Of a DNA stretch of 64,000 bases, positions 54,056 to 64,000 are shown one piece after another. How positions within the stretch are numbered: the stretch's first letter is position 1; every line of letters starts with the position of its first letter. The DNA comes from Hexactinellida sp. DTS-2022. Taxonomy: Eukaryota > Porifera > Hexactinellida. Both the position numbers and the translations under genes were made by a program. The stretch is from assembly GCA_028753945.1 (NCBI GenBank), contig JAPNXP010000008.1, positions 3,224,001-3,288,000 of the forward strand. The letters are read 5' to 3'. The notes under the pieces were generated by a model, which saw only the letters and a program-made list of their open reading frames with translations, was not told the DNA's origin and ran no database searches.

Positions 54056-54547
54056 AACTATGCCTCCTATTGTTATTATTGCATTGTATTTGGGGTAATC
54101 AACCATCGCGAGTCCAATGGAACCACTTTTGAGAATCTGAGATTTGTGGTTAAGCTGTTTAGGCGCCATTTCATGGTGACGGTAACAATCTATAGTAAAA
54201 TGTAAAAAATTTCAAATGTTTTAAATTTCATTTTCTTGCTACTTTCTAATAATTTTATAACAGGAATACTAAAATAGGAATTTAATTAATACCCCAAAGG
54301 CTACTAAATCACAAAATGGCGACAATCTAATTTTATTTTAAATTAGAAAGCAACCACATGCTAAAATACAAGTAGTATCCGAGTTACAACTTACTATTTT
54401 CGTCCATAAAACGTATATAATTGCTGGTTTAAATATATTCATTCTCATTCTATATTCTGAAAATGTTTACTAAGTATATTAGCAAATTATCTTCATTTTC
54501 TCGTAGTTCTTTAGACTCGAATTGTATATTTTGTATATTTGTGGTAT
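54056..54547. mobile_element. Left part of foldback element C, split by the Ginger insertion
   Basis: TTTGGGGTAATCAACCATCG ... TTAGGCGCCATTTCATGGTG matches an arm of element B. It continues after the Ginger element at 58338-58540 as the other arm (TTAAATGGCGCCTAAACATC ... CTTCTCGGTGACATG). The outer left end is degraded. Confidence 0.6.
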
Positions 54548-55134
54548 TGTTGCAGGCCAAATGCGTTTAGCCTAGGCCAAACGCGTTTAGCCTGAAAATA
54601 TACGCCAAACGCGTTTAGCCTAGGCCAGATGCGTTTCCATTAATTTATAAATAGAATGGGTGTACTATATTTATCACTATTAATTAAATGCATTTATTTC
54701 TCATTCTATCACGCGATTATTGTTATTTATTCACCAGAATTGGTGTATTGCATTACAGTAGATGTCGGATATAAGCACACCGGTTTATAAGAACACTATG
54801 TTGGAAAACGGTTGCCATATACCCTATATAATTTATGTCGGTTATAAGAACATGCCGGTTATAAAATGTATTGTATTATATATTGCATATTATAATAAAT
54901 TTATATTATAGTTAATATATATGGTATTATATAATTTAGGTTATAATATATTATATTGTATTGTATTATATTTTGAAAGTAATGAATTGGATCTACCTAA
55001 TAATATTGCATTATTGGCAGTGATCTCTACCTACGGGACTGCAATGACTATCAATACTATTGTGTTAGGCATTTTATTTCTTATACAAGATTATTTCTAT
55101 AGAGAGAACTTTATGAATCTCTTAATCAAGAGTC

Positions 55135-57572
55135 CTATTTATTATGGCAGATAAGCGACTTATGACACTTTGAATTACAAATTCTGTTAGAACGCTTGCA
55201 CTTGCATCTATTCGAATTGCAGCCAGCTGTACAATTACATTGTAGCTTATTCTTACCAAAGGAATTATGAAGAATTGATTCTCTTAAGGTTACTCGGTTA
55301 TCTGGGACATCTTCGGGTGATAGAAAGTAAGAAAGGGAAGATTCAAACTGGCTCGATGTATATAGGTGATCGAGTATCCCGTGGGTAGTCCCTATTTGAT
55401 ACAGCCCATCAACTAACCTTTGCAATACTACTCCAGGAAGGTTTTGAGGATCAAAAGGTGATCTTCTATCAACTATGGGGATAGGTATAAGGACATTTTG
55501 ACCAACGTCAACGAGTTTAATCTTTTTGTTTGACTGCTTTACCATTCTTTTGATTTGTTTTTCTTGTCCCCTTTTAGCTGCTACTCTTCCATCCTGGATG
55601 CTATCAGCTCTATTCTCTAATGAGCAGGAGATGCACCAGACAGGACATCCGTAGCCTTCCTCACCAACAGTCTGTCCACAAATCGTATGGATAGGTCTAT
55701 GACAACCTGGACAACTGTGAGCACCTGTGCACTCACCCTTACAGACTGTGCATACAGGTACAGCAGTCTCTAATTGTAGCGACGGTGGTGGTATGTACGA
55801 ACAGGAAGGATATTGAGACGGGTAAGATGGATTCAAATTGTTATAAAGTGGTTGTTGACATGAATATTCAGGAACTGGAATAAGCAATGGAGATGCGGGC
55901 TGATTTTCTGATGGAGTAGCACATTGGAGTACAGGAATGGATGGCCTTGTATTTGTATCTATCGGAGTTGATAGAAACTTCGGATTATCAAGTATGTTAT
56001 TGTAGGGATCGATTAACACATTCCCATAGTTGTTGTGCGTGATTCTCTGGTATAGGAATCATCTAATTCCAATCCATAATCTGGAACGTATTCTGGATTC
56101 ACATCGGCACAAAAATGAACAGATAGATCAGTGTGACTCCATTTAGGTGTGCTCGAACTACTATCTACCGGGTAATCTTCATTAAATTCTTGATCTTATT
56201 CAAGTAGTCTAAATAATGAATTAATATTATAGTTTTTATGATAGTTTTTCTAAACTTATTACTACAAATATCAGCAGTGATGGAACCACTGATTTAATTT
56301 GATATAAGCGCTTCGCGTGCTTGCGCTTCGGCTGTGATACTGTGTCCACACACCAGAATGAACAAACCTAATCCTTCCTACACCACTGCATATATACATA
56401 CTATCATAATTACTAGCTGATTGGTATCGATGAAGCACCCGAAGTATTTCTTATCCGGACACTGAATATCCGCAGCCGCGCAGCGGAAGCACACACAATG
56501 CGCTTGTAAAAATTAACTTACAGATTTAATTCTTCCTCTGTAGATATGTCATTAGAAATATTTTCAGGAATACCGAGATCACCCAGGCCCTTGGTTGCTT
56601 CTCTTCCGAATAACACTCTGTAAGGAGATTTGTTTTCAAGAGTGGAGTGTGGGCTTGTGTTTATGGAGTGTTGGGCGATAGAGACATATTTTACCCAACA
56701 AGGGTCTTCATTTTTGCGCATTAGTGCACCTAGGACCTTTTTGATTTCTCGATTGACCCTCTCTACTGAACCCTGACTCTGAGGATGTCTAGGTTTTCCA
56801 TGCACTATCTTACAGCTGGGCCACAGCTCTCTTATCATGGTGGCTAAATTAACGTTCTTGAATTCTCTCCCATTATCGCTTTGCAATATATGGGGTGAGC
56901 CAATGAGACAAAATATATCAAGGAGCGTAGATGAAACCTCGGTAGCGGTTTTTGATTTTAGAGGGCGAAGGACCACAGACTTAGTGAGATGATCCTGATA
57001 TACTAACAAGAAGTTATATGGTGAGTTTATTTCTCCACTAGCCTGCATATCTATGAGGTCTACTTGGCCTCTAGATGCAAAGTCATTGCTATGAATCGGT
57101 TTGGTAACGACGCTTTTGATGGATTTTTTTGATTTTTGTAGTTGGCATTCTTGGCACAATCCTACAAAGGCAAGTACTACTTTCCTAGAAAATCCGGTAA
57201 ATCGCTTTTTCAGCTCGACATACAAGCGATCCTTCCAAGGTGCTTCCCATCCTCGCCATGCACTTTATCAAAGAGATCGAATAAATTATCTTTAGGGACA
57301 ACTTGCAATAAATTGCCTGTAGGAGTGTCTGACTGGTAAAGAGTATTATTCTTAACAAGATATTTCTTTCTTATTCGATAATATCTCTGACGCAATGCAC
57401 CGTGGACAGAAGGGCAGGGACCAGAATATATATTCATTATGTGAGCTATTTCCACGGAAGAAAAAACGGAGCTACAAGGGTTTTCTTCTAGAACTTGATT
57501 GAAATTCTGTTTTCGCATCAACATTTTGAAGTAAACAATAAGACACAATTCGGGATTTGTTCGTTTATTCAA
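55135..57572 (-). pseudogene. Ginger integrase gene with a spliced intron, nearly intact
   Basis: Minus strand. Exon 1 (57572-56522): H2C2 zinc finger (HGEDGKHL ... CQECQL), then the integrase core with QVDLIDMQ, QSDNGREF (second Asp) and QSQGSVERVNREI (Glu), then SPYRVLFGREA. An intron from 56521 to 56209 has a GTAAGT donor and TTTAG acceptor and keeps the phase. Exon 2 (56208-55135): linker with PDYGLELDDS, then a Cys/His-rich zinc domain (CTVCKGECTGAHSCPGCH), LRESILHNSFGKNKLQC and a C-terminal CXC-like region. Order fits the KRBA2/SCAND3-like family derived from Ginger. Damage: a one-base shift near 57237, one stop codon (TAA) shortly after the acceptor, and one shift near 56025. Confidence 0.8.
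56209..56521 (-). other. Intron of the Ginger gene
   Basis: 313 bp. Donor CT|GTAAGT (56521 down) and acceptor TTATTTAG|ACTACTTG. The joined codon CT+A keeps the frame. Contains TATAAGCGCTTCGCGTGC, perhaps the start of a short retroelement. Confidence 0.7.
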
Positions 57573-58337
57573 ATTATAGTGATTTTCATTCTTATCTCAG
57601 GAAAGGAGTATTACTTAGGCCTAAAGGAAATCTTCATCACCTTCAAAAAGCTATTTCATACTATTTCAAAGACTAGGGGCAAAATTCCCAACCATTTGAT
57701 GTTTGAATGAATACTGACGAATGTAATTTATAAGTTTATCATTCTATCTATCTATCTATATTATGTGGTAATCACATATATTGAATTGGGCAGTAATACT
57801 CGTAGTTAGATATGCTAAATTTCATATAAATTCTTAGTTGAACTAACTATTCTTGTCTTCATTGTGTTTTCCACCTCACGAAATGACATTATTAGGTAGT
57901 TCCAATCAGTACTTTCAAAAATGACTCCGACAATATATCAACTTGGCAACACATTATATTATCGTTTTCCAACATAGTGTTCTTATAAACCGGTGTGCTT
58001 ATATCCGACATAAATTATATAGGGTATATGGCAACCGTTTTCCAACATAGTGTTCTTATAAAGCGATATGTTCTTATAAACCGGTGTGCTTATATCCGAC
58101 ATCTACTGTAATGCAATACACCAATTCTGGTGAATAAATAACAATAATCGCGTGATAGAATGAGAAATAAATGCATTTAATTAATAGTGATAAATATAGT
58201 ACACCCATTCTATTTATAAATTAATGGAAACGCATCTGGCCTAGGCTAAACGCGTTTGGCGTATATTTTCAGGCTAAACGCGTTTGGCCTAGGCTAAACG
58301 CGTTTAGCCTGTAAACGCATTTGGCCTGCAACAGTAT

Positions 58338-58540
58338 CATCATTAAATGGCGCCTAAACATCTTAACCACAAATCTCAGATTCTCAAAAGTGGTTCCATT
58401 GGACTTGCGATGGTTGATTACCCCATATACAATGCAAATAATAACAATATGAGGCATAGTTTAGCTTAGAATGAATATTAGAAACTGGCCTTCTCGTTTC
58501 ATGGCCTTCTCGGTGACATGTTTAGCCGTATATTAACTTA
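58338..58540. mobile_element. Right part of foldback element C
   Basis: Continuation of the arm at 54056-54547, ending GAAACTGGCCTTCTCG and CGGTGACATGTTTAGCCG. The family end CATGGCCTACTTAATATAC is degraded here. Confidence 0.55.
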
Positions 58541-59526
58541 ATAACTCAGTCGCAACATTCAACCTTTTTTTTCCAATAAATTTCTTGAGATACCATCCAT
58601 CTTTTCAACTTATTATAATAATATTGTATTTTACCATTATTATTTCTTTTATTTCTTCTATATTTCCGAACACTTCCTGAAGTATCAAACCTGGAGCTCA
58701 AGGCTCTTTTAATCTTCAGCAATTTCCTGTTAGCTATTTATTTGTTCTTACTTTAATTTATTTTATGTTTGTTTTTGTCTCAATATTATCTGTAGAAAAG
58801 AGGACCCTAAGGAAGATCACTTGATTTACTTCATGTGATTAGGGTTTCCTTTCAAAATAAAATATTTCTCTTCATTTCATTTCATCTACTACCTTTCAAT
58901 AAAGTGTTTGTATGTACTTTTATATTTATATTACATGTTGCATGTACTTTTTAATGGAAGTATCACAGTAGAACCTCGTTAGTACGAACACCAATAAGGG
59001 ACCGTCAAAATGTCTTATCTGGAATTCGTATGTAATAAAAATATCCTTTGTTTTTAAAAGGCTTTGAAGGGGATTGAAATAGTGTATCTGATTGCTTGTC
59101 AAGAATGAAATTTATACACAGAGGCTAGCTTCTTAGTGTCAGGGATTCCCACGCATGGTTTATTTACCATTTCTTACATTGTTGGCATTCAATGAGCATT
59201 TCTAAGTCCTAAGTTATAACTAGTGTAGTAGTTAGTTCTTACAATTGATGTTGTGAGATTACTACAGTCAAGGTCTGCTTATTGTGAACAATTTTCGTCC
59301 CAATTTAACAACTTACATAGGGTTTGTATTAATTGAGTTCGCTTATTATGAAGTCTCTATTATGAACACAATTTTGGTCCCCTTGAATGTTCATAATGAG
59401 AATCTTACTGTACTTGGTTGAATAGATAAATAATAAAATATAAACACAGTGTCAATATCTCATTGAAGCATAATAAACAGAAATAACAACGATACTCAAT
59501 TAGTTAATATTAAATTAATGAAATAA
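58541..59526. other. Intergenic with Tigger-like fragments
   Basis: About 1 kb. CAGTAGAACCTCGTTAGTAC at 58967 and CAGTCAAGGTCTGCTTATTG at 59265, with CTTATTATGAAGTCTC, resemble pogo/Tigger ends but do not pair. Includes the downstream side of SVIP. No gene. Confidence 0.4.
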
Positions 59527-59751
59527 TTAGTTAGCTGTCCATTGCAGTGGCGTGTGTTGAGTTGGAGAAGTCAGCTGTTTTTCATCCAGTTTCCTTCTCG
59601 TTTCTTCCTTCCTCTTCAGTTTGTCCACATCTTTAATTCCTCTGCTCTCCATCGCTTGCAGCCTCCTGTCAGCTGCCTCGGCCATCAGCTGTCTCCGGGT
59701 GTCAGGGTCTGGAGATCCGCCCTGGCTAGACTTGGATTTAATGCACCCCAT
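59527..59751 (-). CDS. SVIP: Small VCP/p97-interacting protein
   Basis: 74 residues, single exon, close to the 77 residues of vertebrate SVIP. It starts MGCIKSKSS: Gly2 for N-myristoylation and Cys3 for palmitoylation, so it sits on ER or lysosomal membranes. SPDPDTRRQLMAEAADRRLQ and SRGIKDVDKL form the VCP-interacting helix, followed by KRKEETRRKLDEKQL and a LQWT ending, all in the order of known SVIP. The protein binds the p97 ATPase and restrains ER-associated degradation. Confidence rests on the full-length match of pattern and ends; no alignment could be run. Confidence 0.82.
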   Translation of the reverse strand: MGCIKSKSSQGGSPDPDTRRQLMAEAADRRLQAMESRGIKDVDKLKRKEETRRKLDEKQLTSPTQHTPLQWTAN

Positions 59752-59887
59752 TAGATTAGGTGCAACCTAGGCTAAAGTTAATCAATTATAGTACACCCCC
59801 GTTATAACGAACTCGGATATAACGAAATGCCTGTTAATTATTAATTAATTAATTAAAACGAACATAAAGCAAATACACTTTCTATAT
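59752..59887. other. Upstream of SVIP
   Basis: TACACCCCCGTTATAACGAA at 59793 is half of a Tigger-like end (CGGATATAACG repeats). Nothing else seen. Confidence 0.35.
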
Positions 59888-60021
59888 CAGGATTCCGCAA
59901 ACTTTCATTTATATCAGGCCACATAATCTTAACAAAATGTTCCTCAGGCCGCAAACAATATCGAGAAATTTTTCGAAATTTATAACAAAAATATTATGTT
60001 GTTGTAAACTTGTAATACTAG

Positions 60022-61108
60022 AACCATAAACTCCTTTAGATAAGGACTGGAACTTCGCGATCTCGGGGTTTTTAACTTGAGTCTGAGAGGCTCCAATTTT
60101 AAAAATTGAAAAAGCATTAGATTTCCGGTTTCCAAATGTGATTTTTGGCATATAGGGGTAACTTTTGGCACCCGTCAACAATTTGAGGTCTTCACTCAAA
60201 ATTTCTCACACCTCGACAAGTTATGACGTCATTGTCACATTTCGAGAACCCTGAAAAGTCACTTAATCGCACATAATTCGCGCACTCTAAGAGTTATCAT
60301 AAAATTCTGAAAATTTAATAGAACATGCACATTAATGATGCGGACACTTTGGTCACACCAGATTTCCAATATGCTTACTCATTATCACATGATGACGTAT
60401 TCACTAAAATTTCACATTGTTAAATTTGACTATTTAGGCCTATTTACGCTTTATAATCAATGTTAGAAGTGTATAAACCATATACCAACCGCAAAGCGGT
60501 TGGTGAGTGTTTGGGTTCTGCCGCAAAACGACCTAGCAAGCGAAGCGCGCTAGTCTATATAGATATACTGTAGCATCAATCTATATAGATACTAGCGCGC
60601 TTCGCGGCAGAACCCAACCACACCAACCGCTTCGCTGTTGGTGTATGGTTTATACACTTCTAACATTGATTATAAAGCGTAAATAGGCCTAAATAGTCAA
60701 ATTTAACAATGTGAAATTTTAGTGAATACGTCATCATGTGATAATGAGTAAGCATATTGGCAATCTGGTGTGACCAAAGTGTCCGCATCATTAATGTGCA
60801 TGTTCTATTAAATTTTCAGAATTTTATGATAACTCTTAGAGTGCGCGAATTATGTGCGATTAAGTGACTTTTCAGGGTTCTAGAAATGTGACAATGACGT
60901 CATAACTTGTCGAGGTGTGAGAAATTTTGAGTGAAAACCTCAAATTGTTGACGGGTGCCAAAAGTTACCCCTATATGCCGAAAATCACATTTGGAAACCG
61001 GAAATCTAATGCTTTTTCAATTTTAAAAATTGGAGCCTCTCAGACTCAAGTTAAAAACCCCGAGATCGCGACGTTCCAGTCCTTATCTAAAGGAGTCTAT
61101 GACTAGAA
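60022..61108. repeat. Palindrome of about 1.1 kb
   Basis: The left arm (60022 to about 60555) and right arm (about 60580-61108) are near-identical inverted copies. The centre has CTATATAGATA ... CTATATAGATACTAG and the CTAGCGCGCTTCGC start. Each arm holds TTCTAACATTGATTATA, AATCTGGTGTGACCAAA, GTGACAATGACGTCATAA and GATCTCGGGG-like blocks also found at 47234-47680. It looks like two head-to-head copies of one short element. Confidence 0.8.
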
Positions 61109-61185
61109 CTATACTAATTTATAAGCAAAAAGTGCATAAAGGACTCTAGTCATAAGGTAATGATCAGTGTGTATATATGTACAGG

Positions 61186-61341
61186 CATGGGCGGCGCGGC
61201 CGCACCCCGCACGGGTGATTCACCCGCGGGCCCCTCAACCGATTACAAAGGGGGCCCCCTTGTTCAGGCCCCCCGGGGCCCTGGACAAAGGGGACTAGTA
61301 GGTCGATCACCCGGGGGCCCCCAAAAGCCGCGCCGCCTCTG
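61186..61341. mobile_element. 156-bp hAT-type MITE with perfect target duplication
   Basis: Ends CATGGGCGGCGCGGC and GCCGCGCCGCCTCTG. TGTACAGG on both sides (61178-61185, 61342-61349). Interior rich in GGGGGCCCCC palindromes. Confidence 0.85.
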
Positions 61342-61482
61342 TGTACAGGCCCGATGAAAATTAGAAATGTCTCTCAGGCCACACATGATACAAATTTCCA
61401 TTGGGCTATCGGGCCACACATAAGGTTGTTTCAGGCCGCATGTGGCCTGAAACAACCTAGTTTGCGGAACCCTGTTCTATAT

Positions 61483-61690
61483 CATGACTAACGAATTACA
61501 TAATACATTATAGCACATACACTTTCAATATGAAGCAATGGTAATGAAAGATAATTCTGTTGAATCTTTCATTTTCGAAATATACAATATTTTTGGAATT
61601 ATGTAATTCCAATTAACTTTTAACTAATCTAGTTGTAAACATAGAAATACTTGAGATAGAGTAATGAAAATAAAATATGAAAATAAACTC
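61483..61690. other. Spacer, no gene seen
   Basis: AT-rich, directly after the hAT target duplication and before the NHL-type gene. Confidence 0.3.
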
Positions 61691-63726
61691 AAAAGCAAAC
61701 AAATGGCAACACAAAGTTCAAAACTAAAACTAAAGCAGAGAAGCTGACTGATCAGAACGAACAGAGGCTGAGAGAGATTAAATCCATCGACATTAATGAG
61801 ATTGGTTTGGCAGGTATCGAGGAGATAACTTATGCGATGGGTTTGAATTGGAAATGAATACATTGAACAGCAAAAAGGCCGCTATACTGTCAGAGCAGAC
61901 ACGTGCCACTATATAGGATCTCTATCTAATGATAACACAGCAGTACAGGGATATAGTAAATGCTACTCGCTCTATGAATGATATTATATGCTCACGGATA
62001 GAATTTGTTGATACAGAAGAAATTGGAATAATACTAACAGAAGCAAATCAGGATGTTTGAAAAGTTGCAGCTGAACAAAAGTATCAGTGAATCCATAAAA
62101 CAAAGTCTGCTAGAAAAGTTCAATTCTCAAATGCAAGAAATTACGAATTCCTTCATCAACAACAATTTGCCAGATGAAATCAGAGATAACATAAAACTTT
62201 TAAGGAGAAAATAAGAAAGATTCAGATCGCTAAAGAAGACCCAGATAATAACGTTATTCCGGAAATAATATTAGATAACATTATCAACAAGTACCAGTCA
62301 CTGATCAAGCAACTGCAAGCTGAATCCTAAAGTTAAGAACCTACCCTATACCGGAGCCCTGGTGTTCTAAAGCTATGAGAAAGGGACTAACACACATGAT
62401 AGAAGGGGAATTCATATTCTTCGTGCATCCCGGAATAGAGGAGGACATGAGACCTCTGAACCTGTCCGATAGGGACCTACTGTCCGGGGGATACTCATCA
62501 GGAATACGACACACGACTAAACAGGGTAAATACAGAGACTGCATTAGCGATTGAAAAGTTAAAAGCTGTTACTAATGCGAGTGATATGGGAAAACACTTA
62601 GAATGGTTTGAAAGTTCTTATGAGGAAATTGAGTGGAGCGTAAAATTCGCTTTTACAGAACTGAGAGATCTGTATAGAGCCGCACGGAGCCTCGAGTACC
62701 TGGTTGACAAGAACCAAGATGATGAGCTGCTGAAGGAAATATACGACATTGTTCTTAGAAGAATACGACACTATTTCGACAACAGAATCGATATTCCTTC
62801 GGTAGCCATTGACACTCGTAATATTCCAATTCTAACAGCTCCACCAAACCAATGGAAGAGAGGAACATACCCACGACATCTGGCATTGATAGAGGAGGGG
62901 ATTGGGGGATCAATTTAGTCACACCAGCTTCTCTTGTTGTTGTTGAAGAATCAGTGATAGTAGCAGACGGATACGGAGTTACGGACACAGAGTATCATTC
63001 TACAGAATAAGTGATCTATGGTGCATGGCTTACTGGTATGACGACGTATACGATACTCCTGTGTCACTAACCTACTTCAAGGAATCCCTATTCGCAAGCT
63101 ACAAAGATTTATTTATACCGTTTACACTGACATGGAAAGGTTATGAAATTTCTCTAATAGAACGCAAGACTCCAATCGCTATCCCGCAGATAAGCAGCAC
63201 AGCAAGCAATGATGATAATCTCTATGTGGGGACTGTAGCACCGAGTCTGCTGCTGATTAACACGGACACCTACAGCGTAGAGAGAGAGAGTACCCTCTGC
63301 AGGTTGTGCGCTACGAGACCAGCCACAAGAAAGCAAGTAGATATCCGTGGTTGCAGGACATGAAAGCTGCCAGTGATGCCGTAATCTGTCTCTTCACGGG
63401 GTCTCTTCACGGGGTCTCCGTCTCCTCTCCAGGTGTTCTCCTTCGAAGGAGAAATCATTAGGTCCGTAATAACAGAAAGCCAGATTACAGAGGCGTACCA
63501 CTTTGCTGTCTGTGTTGCAGTCACGGGGGAGAGCAGATATTACATCTCAGACTTTTGGGACAACGCCATAAATGTGTTTGATACAAAAGGTGTGTACATA
63601 GAGAGTATCCTCGAGGAGGGAACAGAACTGTGTCAGATCTCCAGACCGACAGGACTATTCGTAGAGGAGACAGGCTACATAACGTACTGTGACATGAAGC
63701 AGAACAACTGTCTACAGAGACTCTGA
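61690..63726 (+). pseudogene. NHL-repeat/coiled-coil protein gene, damaged
   Basis: Plus-strand reading gives coiled-coil-like pieces at 61730-62330 (KAEKLTDQNEQRLREIKS, ITQQYRDIVNATRS, KEDPDNNVIPEIILDN), with shifts. Then LTHMIEGEFIFFVHPG and VNTETALAIEKLKAVTNASD lead into a 110-codon frame (62586-62918). VTPASLVVVEESVIVADGYG follows, then a frame at 63025-63363, and last NHL-type blades at 63433-63726 (AVCVAVTGESRYYISDFWDN, AINVFDTKGVYIESI). Coiled coil plus NHL propeller suggests a TRIM-like ubiquitin ligase or scaffold, but no RING or B-box is seen. TCTCCTCTCCAG before 63434 may be a true splice acceptor, so some breaks could be introns; others are real frameshifts. AATAAA follows at 63817. 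Confidence 0.55.
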
Positions 63727-63816
63727 TACATGCTACTGTTATGAGTCTATTGTTCTTATTACTGTATTATTCTCCTTGTATGCTCTACATTGTTTAGTTG
63801 TTTGTATTTAGTTTGT

Positions 63817-63822
63817 AATAAA
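63817..63822 (+). terminator. Polyadenylation signal of the NHL-type gene
   Basis: AATAAA about 90 bp after the stop codon TGA at 63724-63726. A second AATAAC lies 14 bp on. Confidence 0.45.
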
Positions 63823-64000
63823 CAGCAGTTTGTAATAACAACTCACTCAATTAGTTAATATTATAATCATTAGTAACAATAAAAGTTATAGCAGCTAGCA
63901 CATATAATTTTCTAACAGCGAATACGTTTAGCTTTAAACCAAGCAAATACAGTGAGACCGGTTTTTTCCAACGAATTATTTGCATGGAAATATAGAAAAA

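Larger units (their letters stand above)
54548..58333. mobile_element. Complete Ginger transposon
   Basis: Starts TGTTGCAGGCCAAATGCG and ends with its complement finishing ACA. Flanks GTAT at 54544-54547 and 58334-58337, a 4-bp duplication. TGT/ACA ends and 4-bp duplications are hallmarks of Ginger elements, relatives of retroviral-type integrases. Inverted arms of about 300 bp contain AAACGCGTTT words and a piece of the TAAGAACAT MITE family. It carries one minus-strand gene (about 55135-57572) and splits foldback element C. Confidence 0.85.
59888..61474. mobile_element. hAT element with perfect target duplication
   Basis: Ends CAGGATTCCGCAAACTTTC and TAGTTTGCGGAACCCTG. TTCTATAT on both sides (59880-59887, 61475-61482). 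It contains the palindrome at 60022-61108 and the MITE at 61186-61341. GGCCACA words near both ends mirror each other. No transposase, so non-autonomous. Confidence 0.85.

Noticed and set aside
54921-55154. Plus-strand 77-residue hydrophobic frame in the Ginger element
   Set aside because: Lies near the 3' end of the integrase gene on the opposite strand; AT-rich, with no partner or known domain.
61160-61357. Frame of 65 residues rich in Gly and Pro
   Set aside because: Covers a GC-rich hAT MITE with perfect target duplication; the coding look is from GGGCCC palindromes.

Overview
The window is animal nuclear DNA: spliced, AT-rich, and packed with transposons. I place it in a marine invertebrate, possibly an early-branching animal, and I am not sure of the lineage. 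The reasons are animal host genes (class C receptor of GABA-B type, SVIP, CHMP2, an animal-style tyrosine kinase) and a set of mobile elements usual in sponges, cnidarians and molluscs: hAT, Mutator-like (MULE), Ginger, P-like, Tigger/pogo-like and LINE.

Host genes. A protein tail lies at the left edge (2-283). A small thioredoxin (4727-5056, minus) and a class C receptor written as one exon (7435-10029, plus) follow. The GC-rich stretch 21.9-28.3 kb holds two plus-strand genes. The first is a three-exon PDZ-domain protein whose splice phases I could check by eye. The second is a single-exon tyrosine kinase with an N-terminal PH-like domain and three closely spaced docking tyrosines. An isolated first exon of CHMP2 (30710-30873, minus), a sugar transporter (48958-50421, plus), SVIP (59527-59751, minus) and a damaged NHL/coiled-coil gene at the right edge (about 61.7-63.8 kb, plus) complete the set. 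I saw no operon-like arrangement and no tRNA or rRNA genes.

Mobile DNA fills most of the rest, and much of it is nested. At 10.1-14.1 kb a hAT element sits inside a MULE-like remnant. At 14.8-17.2 kb an element with about 380-bp inverted arms carries a decayed EADTRL/CXC-type protein. At 17.4-19.8 kb there is a foldback element with a 7-bp target duplication, then a nested pair of short elements. At 31-40 kb lie a broken LINE, a minus-strand decayed transposase and a plus-strand transposase-like gene whose exon carries a 2A-like motif. At 40.1-46.0 kb a 5.9-kb hAT element contains P-like, MULE, short retroelement and Tigger-like pieces. At 54.5-58.3 kb there is a complete Ginger element with 4-bp target duplications and a spliced integrase gene. 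At 59.9-61.5 kb a hAT element encloses a palindrome of about 1.1 kb.

Many short elements still have recognisable target duplications, eight of them perfect, so their ends are given to the base. Two dispersed families recur through the window: a short retroelement-like repeat with GC hairpins at its 5' end and a GGACAAACAAAC-type tail, and TA-flanked elements beginning TACAGTCGAAATCGG.
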